A DNA stretch of 64,000 nucleotides from Clostridia bacterium (lineage in GTDB: Bacteria; Bacillota; Clostridia; Oscillospirales; Acutalibacteraceae), in assembly GCA_900770255.1 (NCBI GenBank), contig CAAGJN010000067.1:38689-102688 (forward strand), written 5' to 3'. Shown here piece after piece: positions 16,803 through 24,315 of the stretch. A model generated the notes under the pieces. That model saw nothing but the letters and a program-made list of their open reading frames with translations, was not told the origin of the DNA and did not search any database. Both the position numbers and the translations under genes were made by a program. Positions within the stretch are counted from its first letter, which is position 1. Every line of letters starts with the position of its first letter.

Positions 16803-17414
16803 TCAGTTTTTTACAATTCCGATCCGATTAAATGGGTAAAACCTGAAAACGACCTTGCCGAGCACCTTGTTTTCATTGACAAAGCCTATCTCGGACGAGC
16901 GCGAATCCTTTGAATCGTTGCGGTTATCGCCGAGCACAAACAGGCAGCCCTCCGGCACGGTGACCGGGAACGAGACATCAAAGCTGAGATTAGTCGGAGT
17001 GTTGACATAGGTCTCGCTGAGCTCGTTGCCGTTGACGCTGACGACGCCGCTGTAGAAATTGATATCAACTGTATCGCCGGCCGTGGCTATAACGCGCTTT
17101 ATAATGGGCTCGCCGTATTTCGTAGCATCCGAAATGATCACGACGTCGCCGTATTTATAGCCCGTAAAGCTATGTACGCAGCCTACACGGTCGCCGTTTG
17201 AAAAGGTCGGGAGCATTGAATCTCCTATGACCGAGGCGGGTCTGAACACAAGCGAGAACAGCAGCACGAGCAGTATCACAGCCTCGGCGACCGCGCTCAC
17301 AACATCGTAGATTACGGTCCACATGCCGGACGCTCTGCCGTCAGCGCCGCTGCCGTCTGCATATGCAGCATCCGAATATTTAAATTTGTACCAATACTCT
17401 TCGACCCTGCGCAT
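16803..17414 (-). CDS. lepB: Signal peptidase I (first of tandem pair)
   Basis: 203-residue type I signal peptidase. The Ser-Lys dyad is visible in 'VIGDSMLPTF' and 'IIKRVIATAGDTVDI', and box E is 'GDNRNDSKDSR'. The membrane anchor is at about 33-60 after a charged cytoplasmic start. It follows rplS on the minus strand, the conserved rplS-lepB order. The start has only a weak GGTGGGG ribosome site 10 bases upstream. A terminator hairpin between rplS and this gene suggests expression by read-through or from an unseen promoter. Confidence 0.94.
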   Translation of the reverse strand: MRRVEEYWYKFKYSDAAYADGSGADGRASGMWTVIYDVVSAVAEAVILLVLLFSLVFRPASVIGDSMLPTFSNGDRVGCVHSFTGYKYGDVVIISDATKYGEPIIKRVIATAGDTVDINFYSGVVSVNGNELSETYVNTPTNLSFDVSFPVTVPEGCLFVLGDNRNDSKDSRSSEIGFVNENKVLGKVVFRFYPFNRIGIVKN

Positions 17415-17435
17415 TTAGCTGACCCCACCAATGTG

Positions 17436-17466
17436 AAAAAAGGTGTAACAAATAAATTGTTACACC
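17436..17466 (-). terminator. Intrinsic terminator after rplS
   Basis: Minus-strand hairpin with stem GGTGTAACAA / TTGTTACACC followed by TTTTTT (17441-17436). Confidence 0.85.
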
Positions 17467-17480
17467 CCTCGTTCGCTGAA

Positions 17481-17831
17481 TTATTTGACTTGGCTCTTAA
17501 CTCTTGCCGCCTTACCGACTCTGTCTCTGAGGTAATAGAGCTTGCTTCTGCGAACCTTACCGCTGCGGATGAGCTCGACCTTAGCGACATTGGGTGAATG
17601 GATCGGGAAAACTCTCTCAACACCGACACCGTAGGAAATTCTGCGAACGGTGAAGGTCTCGGAAACGCCCGAACCCTTGCGTGCAATGACCGTACCTTCG
17701 AAAGCCTGAATTCTTTCTCTCTCGCCCTCGCGGATCTTAACGGAAACCTTTACGGTGTCGCCGATATTGATCTGGGGGATGTCGTCGCCTGTTTTAAGCG
17801 AATCCTGTGCAATAACTTTGAGTGCGTCCAT
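17481..17831 (-). CDS. rplS: 50S ribosomal protein L19
   Basis: 116-residue large-subunit protein located near the 30S-50S interface. Signatures: 'IPQINIGDTVKVSVKIREG', 'QAFEGTVIARKGSG', 'SETFTVRRISYGVGVERVFP' and 'KVELIRSGKVRRSKLYYLR'. The length is normal. It is preceded by a 130-base leader with a strong hairpin (see 17895-17929) and followed by a terminator. Confidence 0.98.
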   Translation of the reverse strand: MDALKVIAQDSLKTGDDIPQINIGDTVKVSVKIREGERERIQAFEGTVIARKGSGVSETFTVRRISYGVGVERVFPIHSPNVAKVELIRSGKVRRSKLYYLRDRVGKAARVKSQVK

Positions 17832-17894
17832 TATAATATTCCTCCGTTTATTTTCAGACGTTCATAACAAATTAAATGAAAGAGGAGCGCCCGC

Positions 17895-17929
17895 TTTAAT
17901 GTTTGCGGCCCGGCCGCTTCGGCATTAAA
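17895..17929 (-). promoter_or_regulatory. Structured 5' leader of rplS (candidate L19 leader)
   Basis: A nested inverted repeat, TTTAATG..GCGGCC / GGCCGC..CATTAAA, sits in the about 130-base leader between the promoter and rplS. Firmicutes rplS genes often have an autoregulatory L19 leader; identity with that family is inferred from position and structure only. Confidence 0.45.
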
Positions 17930-17969
17930 CCACGTCATCGAAGCTGTGACGGATAACAAATGCTTAGAT

Positions 17970-17998
17970 ATTTTACCACAGTATAACAGTTATTGCAA
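17970..17998 (-). promoter_or_regulatory. SigA promoter of rplS
   Basis: On the minus strand TTGCAA (17998-17993), 17-base spacer, TAAAAT (17975-17970). Confidence 0.65.
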
Positions 17999-18118
17999 GA
18001 GTTTTTTTATTTTATTTTATGCGACACACCTAACGGTTAAAACACGGTTAAAACAACATAAAATATATTTTCAATTTGATATATTAGTTGTGCAATACGC
18101 GATTGTTTTATAAAACTA

Positions 18119-18147
18119 TTGACAAACGGTATGCGAAGATGTAGAAT
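18119..18147 (+). promoter_or_regulatory. SigA promoter of the metK riboswitch transcript
   Basis: TTGACA (18119-18124), 17-base spacer, TAGAAT (18142-18147). The AT-rich stretch from 18000 to 18118 holds nothing else recognisable. Confidence 0.8.
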
Positions 18148-18168
18148 AACTGTCGAAATTTAATATTT

Positions 18169-18330
18169 CCTTATTAAGAGCGGCTGAGGGAACAGGCCCC
18201 ATGAAGCCCGGCAACCTGGTATTATACCAAGGTGCTAAATCCTGCGGTGCAGACCGGAAGATAAGGCCGGCGGCGGAGAGATCCGTTTCGCCCATGAGTG
18301 CTTAGCGGTTGCGCCGAGCGCTTTTTTTAT
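18169..18330 (+). promoter_or_regulatory. SAM-I (S-box) riboswitch with terminator
   Basis: The aptamer spans 18169-18266. P1 pairs CCTTAT (18169-18174) with ATAAGG (18261-18266). The conserved core elements are present: GAGGGA, GGCCC.ATGAAGCCCGGCAACC and AAGGTGCTAAATCCTGC. An expression platform follows, with a terminator stem AGTGCT / AGCGCT and a run of seven T (18297-18328). By the known S-box mechanism, bound S-adenosylmethionine would favour the terminator and shut off metK, the SAM-producing gene directly downstream. Confidence 0.95.
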
Positions 18331-18349
18331 TGCCAGAAGGAGGACAAAA

Positions 18350-19498
18350 ATGGCTAACTACTTTTTCACATCCGAATCCGTAACGGGAGGACATCCCGAC
18401 AAAATCTGCGACCAGATCTCAGACGCCGTTCTCGACGCGATACTCGCCGAGGATAAGAACGGCAGGGTCGCCTGCGAGTGCTGCTGCACAACAGGTATGG
18501 TTATGATCATGGGCGAAATAACGACTACGAGCAAGGTCGATATCCCCGCCATAGCCCGCCAGGTCATCTGCGATATCGGCTACGACAGCCCCGAAAAGGG
18601 CTTCGACGGCCACACCTGCGCCATACTCACAACTATCGACAAGCAGTCGCCCGACATCGCGCTCGGCGTTGACAGACAGGGCGCGGGAGATCAGGGTATG
18701 ATGTTCGGCTTCGCGTGCCGCGAGACGCCCGAGCTTATGCCTCTGCCGATATCGCTCGCACATAAGCTTGCAGCGCAGCTTACAAAAGTACGCGCCGACG
18801 GCACTCTTCCCTACCTCAGACCCGACGGAAAAACTCAGGTCACCGTCGAATACACCGAGGACGGCAAGCCCGTCAGGATCGACGCCGTCGTCATATCCTC
18901 GCAGCACTCGGCTTCGATCGAGATCGAGACGCTCCGCCGCGACATAGAGAAGCATGTCATCCGCGAGATCATTCCCGCAGATATGATGGACGAGAACACG
19001 AAGATATTCATCAACCCGACCGGGCGATTTGTGACCGGCGGTCCGCAGGGTGACAGCGGCCTTACAGGCAGAAAGATCATCGTTGACACCTACGGCGGAT
19101 ATTCGCGCCACGGCGGCGGCGCCTTCTCAGGCAAAGATCCGACAAAGGTCGACCGCTCGGCGGCATATGCCGCGAGATATATGGCGAAGAACATCGTTGC
19201 CGCAGGCCTTGCCGACAAGTGCGAGGTTCAGATAGCCTACGCGATCGGTATTGAGGAGCCCGTCTCGGTTTTCGTTGACAGCTTCGGCACCGGCATAATC
19301 CCCGACTCGGAGATCGCCGCGGCCGCAAACAAGGTCTTTGACCTGCGCCCCGCTTCGATAATCAGGGATCTCGATCTTCGCCGCCCGATCTACCGCCAGA
19401 TAGCGGCCCTCGGCCATGTCGGCAGAACAGACATCGATCTGACCTGGGAGCACACCGACAGGGTCGGCGCGCTCAAGGAGGCCGCGGGCATAAAGTAA
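18350..19498 (+). CDS. metK: S-adenosylmethionine synthetase
   Basis: 382-residue enzyme making SAM from methionine and ATP. Signatures: 'ESVTGGHPDKICDQISDA' near the N-terminus (ATP/Mg binding), 'GAGDQGMMFGFA' and 'GGGAFSGKDPTKVDRSAAYAARY' (P-loop-like and active-site region). The length is normal. An AGAAGGAGG site precedes the ATG. It is controlled by the SAM-I riboswitch and monocistronic, as a strong terminator follows at 19532. Confidence 0.98.
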   Translation: MANYFFTSESVTGGHPDKICDQISDAVLDAILAEDKNGRVACECCCTTGMVMIMGEITTTSKVDIPAIARQVICDIGYDSPEKGFDGHTCAILTTIDKQSPDIALGVDRQGAGDQGMMFGFACRETPELMPLPISLAHKLAAQLTKVRADGTLPYLRPDGKTQVTVEYTEDGKPVRIDAVVISSQHSASIEIETLRRDIEKHVIREIIPADMMDENTKIFINPTGRFVTGGPQGDSGLTGRKIIVDTYGGYSRHGGGAFSGKDPTKVDRSAAYAARYMAKNIVAAGLADKCEVQIAYAIGIEEPVSVFVDSFGTGIIPDSEIAAAANKVFDLRPASIIRDLDLRRPIYRQIAALGHVGRTDIDLTWEHTDRVGALKEAAGIK

Positions 19499-19531
19499 GC
19501 TTCGCACCTATTACATATAAATGTATATGGC

Positions 19532-19573
19532 ATCCCGCCGCAGATTAAATTTCTCTGCGGCGGGATATTTCTT
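19532..19573 (+). terminator. Intrinsic terminator after metK
   Basis: Stem ATCCCGCCGCAGA / TCTGCGGCGGGAT followed by ATTTCTTTT. It also stands at the 3' end of the convergent Cys-rich gene. Confidence 0.85.
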
Positions 19574-19574
19574 T

Positions 19575-20081
19575 TCACAGTCTCCCTGCGAGCTCGGCTA
19601 TCTCCTCTATTTCGCGGCTGAGAGAAAGCAGATATTCTCTGCATTCTTCGTCACGAAGCAGATATTTCCCCGCGCGACGCACAGCCGTATAAAAGCGTCT
19701 GTCGATCTTTTCAGGACCGCCGAGCAGCGGACACATGCCCGCTCTCGGATCCGGCACAGGAATGATTTTTATTTCATTTTCGGTCACAACCGCCAGCGGA
19801 AACAGGGGAAATATGCGGCACGCGAGCGGCCTGCTACTTCTGCCGCACTCTCCCTCACAGACGAGCACCGGCTCGCCGAAATTATCGTCCGAGGCTTTTA
19901 TTTTGAAGTCTTTATCATTTTTCAGCATCTCCGCTTCGCCCGGGAAGAGCCCCATTCCGTCGTTGTCGCTCCCCTTGCAACAGCAGGCTCCACAGAGCTT
20001 TCCGCAGTTTTTTGCTCCCGTCGGGGTAACACTTTCAAGCTCGTCGAGCGCCTTTTGAAGTCCGCTTTTAAAATTGCTCAT
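19575..20081 (-). CDS. Cys-rich protein coupled to the sirtuin gene
   Basis: 168-residue cytosolic protein. Its N-terminal third contains a cysteine cluster ('NCGKLCGACCCKG'), then 'VCEGECGR', 'PLACRIFPLFPL' and 'GMCPLL', a pattern reminiscent of the YkgJ-type Fe/Zn-cluster proteins. I regard that as possible, not shown. The start at 20081 overlaps the sirtuin stop codon in an ATGA arrangement, so it is translated with it. It may be a metal-site protein or a substrate or partner of the deacylase; no function is established. Confidence 0.75.
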   Translation of the reverse strand: MSNFKSGLQKALDELESVTPTGAKNCGKLCGACCCKGSDNDGMGLFPGEAEMLKNDKDFKIKASDDNFGEPVLVCEGECGRSSRPLACRIFPLFPLAVVTENEIKIIPVPDPRAGMCPLLGGPEKIDRRFYTAVRRAGKYLLRDEECREYLLSLSREIEEIAELAGRL

Positions 20082-20797
20082 ACTTTCACTTCTCCGAGAA
20101 CCTCGCCGACCCTGCCGCAAATGAGCAGGTCCGCTCTCGCGTCGGCCGAAGTCGGGCTCATGTTGATAACAACAAGATTATTGCCGCTGAAATAATTGAC
20201 GAGCCCCGCCGCCGGGTAAACGGTCATGCTCGTACCCGCGATTATCAGCGTATCCGCCCTCGCTATTGCGCTGACGGCACCCCGTACCGTTTCATCGTCG
20301 AGTGCCTCCTCATAGAGCACGACGTCGGGCTTGACAACGCCGCCGCAGGCGCACTGCGGCACGCCGTCGCTTTTCATTATATCCTCAAGGCTGTAGCTTT
20401 TGCCGCAGCGCGTGCAGTAGTTGCGCAGCATACTGCCGTGCAGTTCGAACACGCTTTTGCTGCCCGCCGCCTGGTGAAGTCCGTCGATATTCTGCGTGAC
20501 TACCGCCGAAAGTATGCCCTTTTTCTCGAGCTCGGCGAGCTTCAGATGCGCCGCATTCGGCTTGGCTATGTCCGAATAGGCGAGAATCTTTTCGCGGTAA
20601 AACCTATAAAACTCCTCTGTCCTGCGCTCAAAAAAGGTGTGGCTGAGTATCTGCTCGGGCGGGTAGTCGTATTTTTGATTATACAGTCCGTCCACGCTGC
20701 GGAAATCCGGTATCCCGCTCTCCGTCGATACGCCCGCCCCGCCGAAAAAAACGAGCGAATGTGACTGCGATATTATTCTCGAAAGCTCTTTTTGCAT
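20078..20797 (-). CDS. NAD-dependent protein deacylase (sirtuin)
   Basis: 239-residue Sir2 family enzyme removing acyl groups from lysines with NAD. Motifs: 'FGGAGVSTESGIPDFRS' (NAD), 'VVTQNIDGLHQAAGS', catalytic His in 'ELHGSML', the zinc site 'YCTRCGK ... PQCACGG', and 'GTSMTVYPAAGL'. There is no Ala-Arg-Tyr-Arg desuccinylase signature obvious, so deacetylation is more likely. The start at 20797 has an AAGGAGG site 7 bases upstream; a longer frame has none. A TATAAT -10 box lies at 20832-20827. Confidence 0.95.
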   Translation of the reverse strand: MQKELSRIISQSHSLVFFGGAGVSTESGIPDFRSVDGLYNQKYDYPPEQILSHTFFERRTEEFYRFYREKILAYSDIAKPNAAHLKLAELEKKGILSAVVTQNIDGLHQAAGSKSVFELHGSMLRNYCTRCGKSYSLEDIMKSDGVPQCACGGVVKPDVVLYEEALDDETVRGAVSAIARADTLIIAGTSMTVYPAAGLVNYFSGNNLVVINMSPTSADARADLLICGRVGEVLGEVKV

Positions 20798-20946
20798 GCT
20801 TGTTCCTCCTTGTATGCTGCAAATCAATTATACCATTTCCTGCAAAAAAACCAATTATTTTTTACTGATGCGCTGAAAATTTTCGCGGCTTTTTTATAAA
20901 AAATCTACAAAGATCGACTCATCGGCATTTTTTTGCGAATTTTCTA

Positions 20947-20975
20947 TTTACAAATGCGGGCGATACTGCTATTAT
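20947..20975 (+). promoter_or_regulatory. SigA promoter of the aromatic amino acid operon
   Basis: TTTACA (20947-20952), 17-base spacer, TATTAT (20970-20975). The predicted start is near 20982, giving a leader of about 230 bases before aroF that contains the leader peptide and attenuator. Confidence 0.8.
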
Positions 20976-21004
20976 TAGAACAACAACCGAGTGAGGTCAT
21001 TATC

Positions 21005-21127
21005 ATGAAGCTTTCAGCAAACCTGACAGCTAAATACTTTCCCTACTTTAGCTTTACCTACTTTTACGGTAAGGCTTATTTGCGTTTGACCGCTGACAGG
21101 GATGTGGCCGCACACTGCTGTGCATAA
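21005..21127 (+). CDS. Tyr/Phe-rich leader peptide of the aro operon
   Basis: 40-residue open frame with a GTGAGGT ribosome site 7 bases before the ATG. Residues 11-25 contain nine aromatic residues (5 Tyr, 4 Phe) in 15 positions ('KYFPYFSFTYFYGKAY') and no Trp. It ends with TAA at 21125, 22 bases before an intrinsic terminator, and lies between the promoter and aroF. This is the classical layout of a ribosome-mediated attenuator: scarcity of charged tRNA-Tyr or tRNA-Phe would stall the ribosome and prevent the terminator. A 9-bp hairpin (21050-21058 / 21068-21076) overlaps the aromatic codons. Confidence 0.85.
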   Translation: MKLSANLTAKYFPYFSFTYFYGKAYLRLTADRDVAAHCCA

Positions 21128-21149
21128 CGGATTTTAAATCAGGCAATCT

Positions 21150-21184
21150 CCCCCGCAGTTAAACGCTGCGGGGGTTTTTTATTT
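21150..21184 (+). terminator. Attenuator terminator before aroF
   Basis: A perfect 9-bp stem, CCCCCGCAG (21150-21158) with CTGCGGGGG (21166-21174), a 7-base loop and six T. It sits between the leader peptide and aroF, so it must be bypassed for the operon to be expressed. Confidence 0.92.
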
Positions 21185-21212
21185 AAAAAATTTTTCACCG
21201 GAGGGAAACACA

Positions 21213-22229
21213 ATGGTAGTCATTCTTAAAGAAAATTACAACGCAGAGCAAAAGGACAATCTCGTAAACTGGCTCGAAAGCCTCGGCATTACGGTACACA
21301 GCAGCCTCGGCGAGCACACCACGGTGCTCGGCCTCGTCGGCGACACTTCGGGAATTGACATCGATCTGATAAAGGCGCTCGACATCGTCGAGGACGTCAA
21401 GCGTATTCAGGAGCCCTACAAAAACGCAAACCGCAAGTTCCACCCCGAAGATACGGTTGTCGTCATTGACAAAGAGAAGGATATAAAGATCGGCGGCGGC
21501 AACTTCCAGATCATTGCGGGGCCCTGCTCGGTCGAGTCCGAGGAGCAGGTGTGCGGAATAGCCGAGGCCGTCAAGAAATCCGGCGCTACGCTGCTGCGCG
21601 GCGGCGCGTTCAAGCCCCGCACCTCGCCCTACGCTTTCCAGGGTCTGCGTGCAGAAGGCATCAAGCTTCTGCTCGAGGCAAAGAAGCTGACGGGTATGCC
21701 GATAGTCACCGAGATCATGGATCTTTCACAGCTCCCGCTGTTCGACGAGGTCGACGTTATCCAAGTCGGCGCGCGCAACATGCAGAACTTCGAGCTGTTA
21801 AAGCACCTCGGCCACACCAACAAGCCCATTCTCTTAAAGCGCGGCCTCTCAAGCACCCTTCAGGAGCTGCTCATGAGCGCCGAATACATTATGGCAGGCG
21901 GCAACATGAATGTCATACTCTGCGAGCGCGGCATCAGAACCTTTGAAACTTACACCCGCAACACGCTCGACATCTCGGCTGTTCCCGCGATCAAAACGCT
22001 TTCGCACCTGCCGATAATTATTGATCCGAGTCACGCGACAGGCATCTCTAAGCTTGTAAAGCCCATGGCCTTTGCAGCTACGGCGGCCGGCGCAGACGGA
22101 CTTATAATCGAGGTTCACAACGACCCGGAGCACGCGCTCTGCGACGGACCGCAGTCCCTGACCCCCGAGGCTTTCGACGACGTTGTCAAGGGAGTCAACA
22201 GCATCCGCCCGTTCGCCTACAAAATGTGA
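21213..22229 (+). CDS. aroF: 3-deoxy-7-phosphoheptulonate synthase (DAHP synthase, AroF-I beta type)
   Basis: 338-residue enzyme joining PEP and erythrose 4-phosphate, the first step of the shikimate pathway. It has an N-terminal ferredoxin-like/ACT-type regulatory domain (1-70) as in Thermotoga DAHP synthase, then the TIM barrel with 'IIAGPCSVESEEQ', 'RGGAFKPRTSPYAFQGL', 'LLKRGLSSTLQE' and 'PIIIDPSHATG'. The N-terminal domain in relatives gives feedback inhibition by Tyr or Phe, complementing the attenuator just upstream. A CGGAGGG site precedes the ATG. Confidence 0.97.
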   Translation: MVVILKENYNAEQKDNLVNWLESLGITVHSSLGEHTTVLGLVGDTSGIDIDLIKALDIVEDVKRIQEPYKNANRKFHPEDTVVVIDKEKDIKIGGGNFQIIAGPCSVESEEQVCGIAEAVKKSGATLLRGGAFKPRTSPYAFQGLRAEGIKLLLEAKKLTGMPIVTEIMDLSQLPLFDEVDVIQVGARNMQNFELLKHLGHTNKPILLKRGLSSTLQELLMSAEYIMAGGNMNVILCERGIRTFETYTRNTLDISAVPAIKTLSHLPIIIDPSHATGISKLVKPMAFAATAAGADGLIIEVHNDPEHALCDGPQSLTPEAFDDVVKGVNSIRPFAYKM

Positions 22230-22376
22230 GGCATCCGACAATTAAGGGCCGGTTTTAAAGCGCTGCTTCGCCCCCCGAAAACAGGCTTTTTCGTGCGCGC
22301 CCGGCGCATTTCAGCAAAAAGGAAGATCAACTGTTTGCCGGGCGGTTTTCCCTATCGGGCGCGGCGCACGTCCCGG

Positions 22377-22405
22377 TTGTCAAAATGCCCAAGAAAGGAT
22401 ATAAT
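22377..22405 (+). promoter_or_regulatory. Internal SigA promoter directly before tyrA
   Basis: TTGTCA (22377-22382), 17-base spacer, perfect TATAAT (22400-22405). The expected start point (about 22412) coincides with the A of the tyrA ATG. The 180-base gap after aroF contains no clear terminator. Confidence 0.65.
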
Positions 22406-22411
22406 ACAGGT

Positions 22412-23242
22412 ATGAAGATAGCAGTCATAGGCCTCGGACTTATAGGCGGTTCAATGGCAAAGGCGATAAAAGACAACACCGAAAACGAGGTTTTCGGCTC
22501 CGACATAAACGAGAGCGTAATTTTAAAGGCTAAACTCGTCGGCGCGATAGACGGCGAGCTCACCGATGAAATTTTAGCTCAGTGCGACAGGGTAATCATC
22601 GCCCTCTATCCCGAATCAACAATAGAATTTCTCGATAAAAAAGCAAAGATTATCAAGAAGGGCGCGGTGGTCATTGACTGCTCTGGTGTAAAGCGATATG
22701 TCTTTACACCTGCTCATGAGATCGCCAAAGCCAACGGCTTCGAATTCATCGGAGGCCACCCGATGGCGGGCGTGGAGCGCTGGGGCTTTGACAGCTCCTC
22801 AGGATTGCTTTTTAACAATGCGTCGATGATACTGACCCCCGACGGCAGCACGGATATAGCTCTGCTGCACGAGATAAAGAAGCTGTTTTTATCCATCGGC
22901 TTCGGCAGCATCACGGTGGTAACTCCCAATAAGCACGACAGAATAATCGCCTATACATCTCAGCTCGCGCACGTTGTGGCAAGCGCATATATAAAGAGCC
23001 CGAGCGCATCGGATCACATGGGCTTGAGCGCCGGCAGCTACAAGGACATGACCCGCGTCGCGTCGCTCAACGCCGAGATGTGGAGCGAGCTGTTCCTTGA
23101 AAACAAGGACAATCTCATAAATGAGATCGACAATATCATAAACAACCTGACCGACTATCGCAATGCGATAGCGTCAAACGACCGCGAGGAGCTCAAAAAA
23201 CTGCTCGAGGAAGGAACAAAGAGAAAGGCCGACTGCGGCTGA
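22412..23242 (+). CDS. tyrA: Prephenate dehydrogenase
   Basis: 276-residue NAD(P)-dependent enzyme converting prephenate to 4-hydroxyphenylpyruvate for tyrosine. The Rossmann motif 'IAVIGLGLIGGSMAKAI' begins at residue 3, so the start must be at or near 22412; the catalytic region is 'GGHPMAGVERWGF' with 'SQLAHVVASA'. There is no C-terminal ACT domain, so it lacks that form of feedback control. The ribosome site is poor (AAAGGA, 11 bases away) and a consensus promoter ends 7 bases before the ATG. Second gene of the aro operon. Confidence 0.94.
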   Translation: MKIAVIGLGLIGGSMAKAIKDNTENEVFGSDINESVILKAKLVGAIDGELTDEILAQCDRVIIALYPESTIEFLDKKAKIIKKGAVVIDCSGVKRYVFTPAHEIAKANGFEFIGGHPMAGVERWGFDSSSGLLFNNASMILTPDGSTDIALLHEIKKLFLSIGFGSITVVTPNKHDRIIAYTSQLAHVVASAYIKSPSASDHMGLSAGSYKDMTRVASLNAEMWSELFLENKDNLINEIDNIINNLTDYRNAIASNDREELKKLLEEGTKRKADCG

Positions 23243-23258
23243 TAAAGGAGAGAAGCAT

Positions 23259-24302
23259 ATGCAGACCGTGAGAGTCAAAGCTTCAACTGAATACGACGTG
23301 CTCATCGAGCGCGGCATACTCGACAGCGCGGGAGAGCTTATCCAACAGCGCACAGGTGCAAAAAGAGCACTGCTCATCACCGATCGTACCGTGGACGGGC
23401 TCTATGCGGACAGGGTACTGGACATTCTCAGAACCGCCGGCACAGAGAGCGAAAAATTTGTCTTTGAAGACGGTGAGGAGCATAAGAGCCTCGAGACGGT
23501 CGGCCGCATTCTCTCGTTTGCCGCCGAGCTGGAGCTCACGCGCAGCGACATCTTCGTCGCGCTGGGCGGCGGAATAGTCGGCGACGTCACGGGCTTCGCG
23601 GCAAGCGCTTATCTGCGCGGCGTGCGCTTTGTGCAGATACCGACGACGCTGCTCGCAGCGGTCGATTCCTCCGTCGGAGGCAAAACCGGCGTCAATCTAC
23701 CCGAGGGTAAGAATCTCGCGGGCGCGTTTCATCAGCCGTCGCTCGTGCTCTGCGATCCGGACTGCTTTGAGACGCTCTCCCCCGCTCTGTTCGCGGACGG
23801 GGCCGCAGAGAGCATCAAATACGGCATAATAGCGGACGAAAAGCTGTTTGAGGCTTTTGAGAAAGACGACATCAGGGAGAATATTGAGCAGATCGTGCGC
23901 CGCTGCGTCGAGATAAAAAGCGAGATCGTCTCGCGCGACGAATTTGACACGGGCGAACGGCAAAAGTTAAACCTCGGCCACACGCTCGGCCACGCGATAG
24001 AAAAATGCAGCGGCTTTGAGATATCTCACGGGCACGCAGTCGCGATCGGCACCGTGCGCGCGTGCATCGCAGCGGAAAAGCTCGGGATATGCGGAAATAT
24101 AGCTCCGCGAGTTAAAAAGGTCTTTGAGAAAAACGGGCTTCCGACCGCTACCGACATCAGCACGCATGAGCTTACAAAGGTCATGCACCGCGACAAAAAG
24201 CGCAGTTCAAATGGAATGAACCTTATCCTGCCGACAAAGATCGGCGAATGTATACTATACAAAACGGAGTCGAACAGGCTTGAAGACATCTATTCACTTT
24301 GA
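23259..24302 (+). CDS. aroB: 3-dehydroquinate synthase
   Basis: 347-residue NAD- and zinc-dependent enzyme making 3-dehydroquinate from DAHP, step two of the shikimate pathway. Motifs: 'EDGEEHKSLETV', 'ALGGGIVGDVTGFAAS', 'DSSVGGKTGVN' and the metal ligands in 'NLGHTLGHAIEK' and 'SHGHAVAIG'. It follows tyrA by 16 bases with a GGAG site, and ends 13 bases before aroA. Confidence 0.97.
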   Translation: MQTVRVKASTEYDVLIERGILDSAGELIQQRTGAKRALLITDRTVDGLYADRVLDILRTAGTESEKFVFEDGEEHKSLETVGRILSFAAELELTRSDIFVALGGGIVGDVTGFAASAYLRGVRFVQIPTTLLAAVDSSVGGKTGVNLPEGKNLAGAFHQPSLVLCDPDCFETLSPALFADGAAESIKYGIIADEKLFEAFEKDDIRENIEQIVRRCVEIKSEIVSRDEFDTGERQKLNLGHTLGHAIEKCSGFEISHGHAVAIGTVRACIAAEKLGICGNIAPRVKKVFEKNGLPTATDISTHELTKVMHRDKKRSSNGMNLILPTKIGECILYKTESNRLEDIYSL

Positions 24303-24315
24303 CGGAGGTAGCTCT

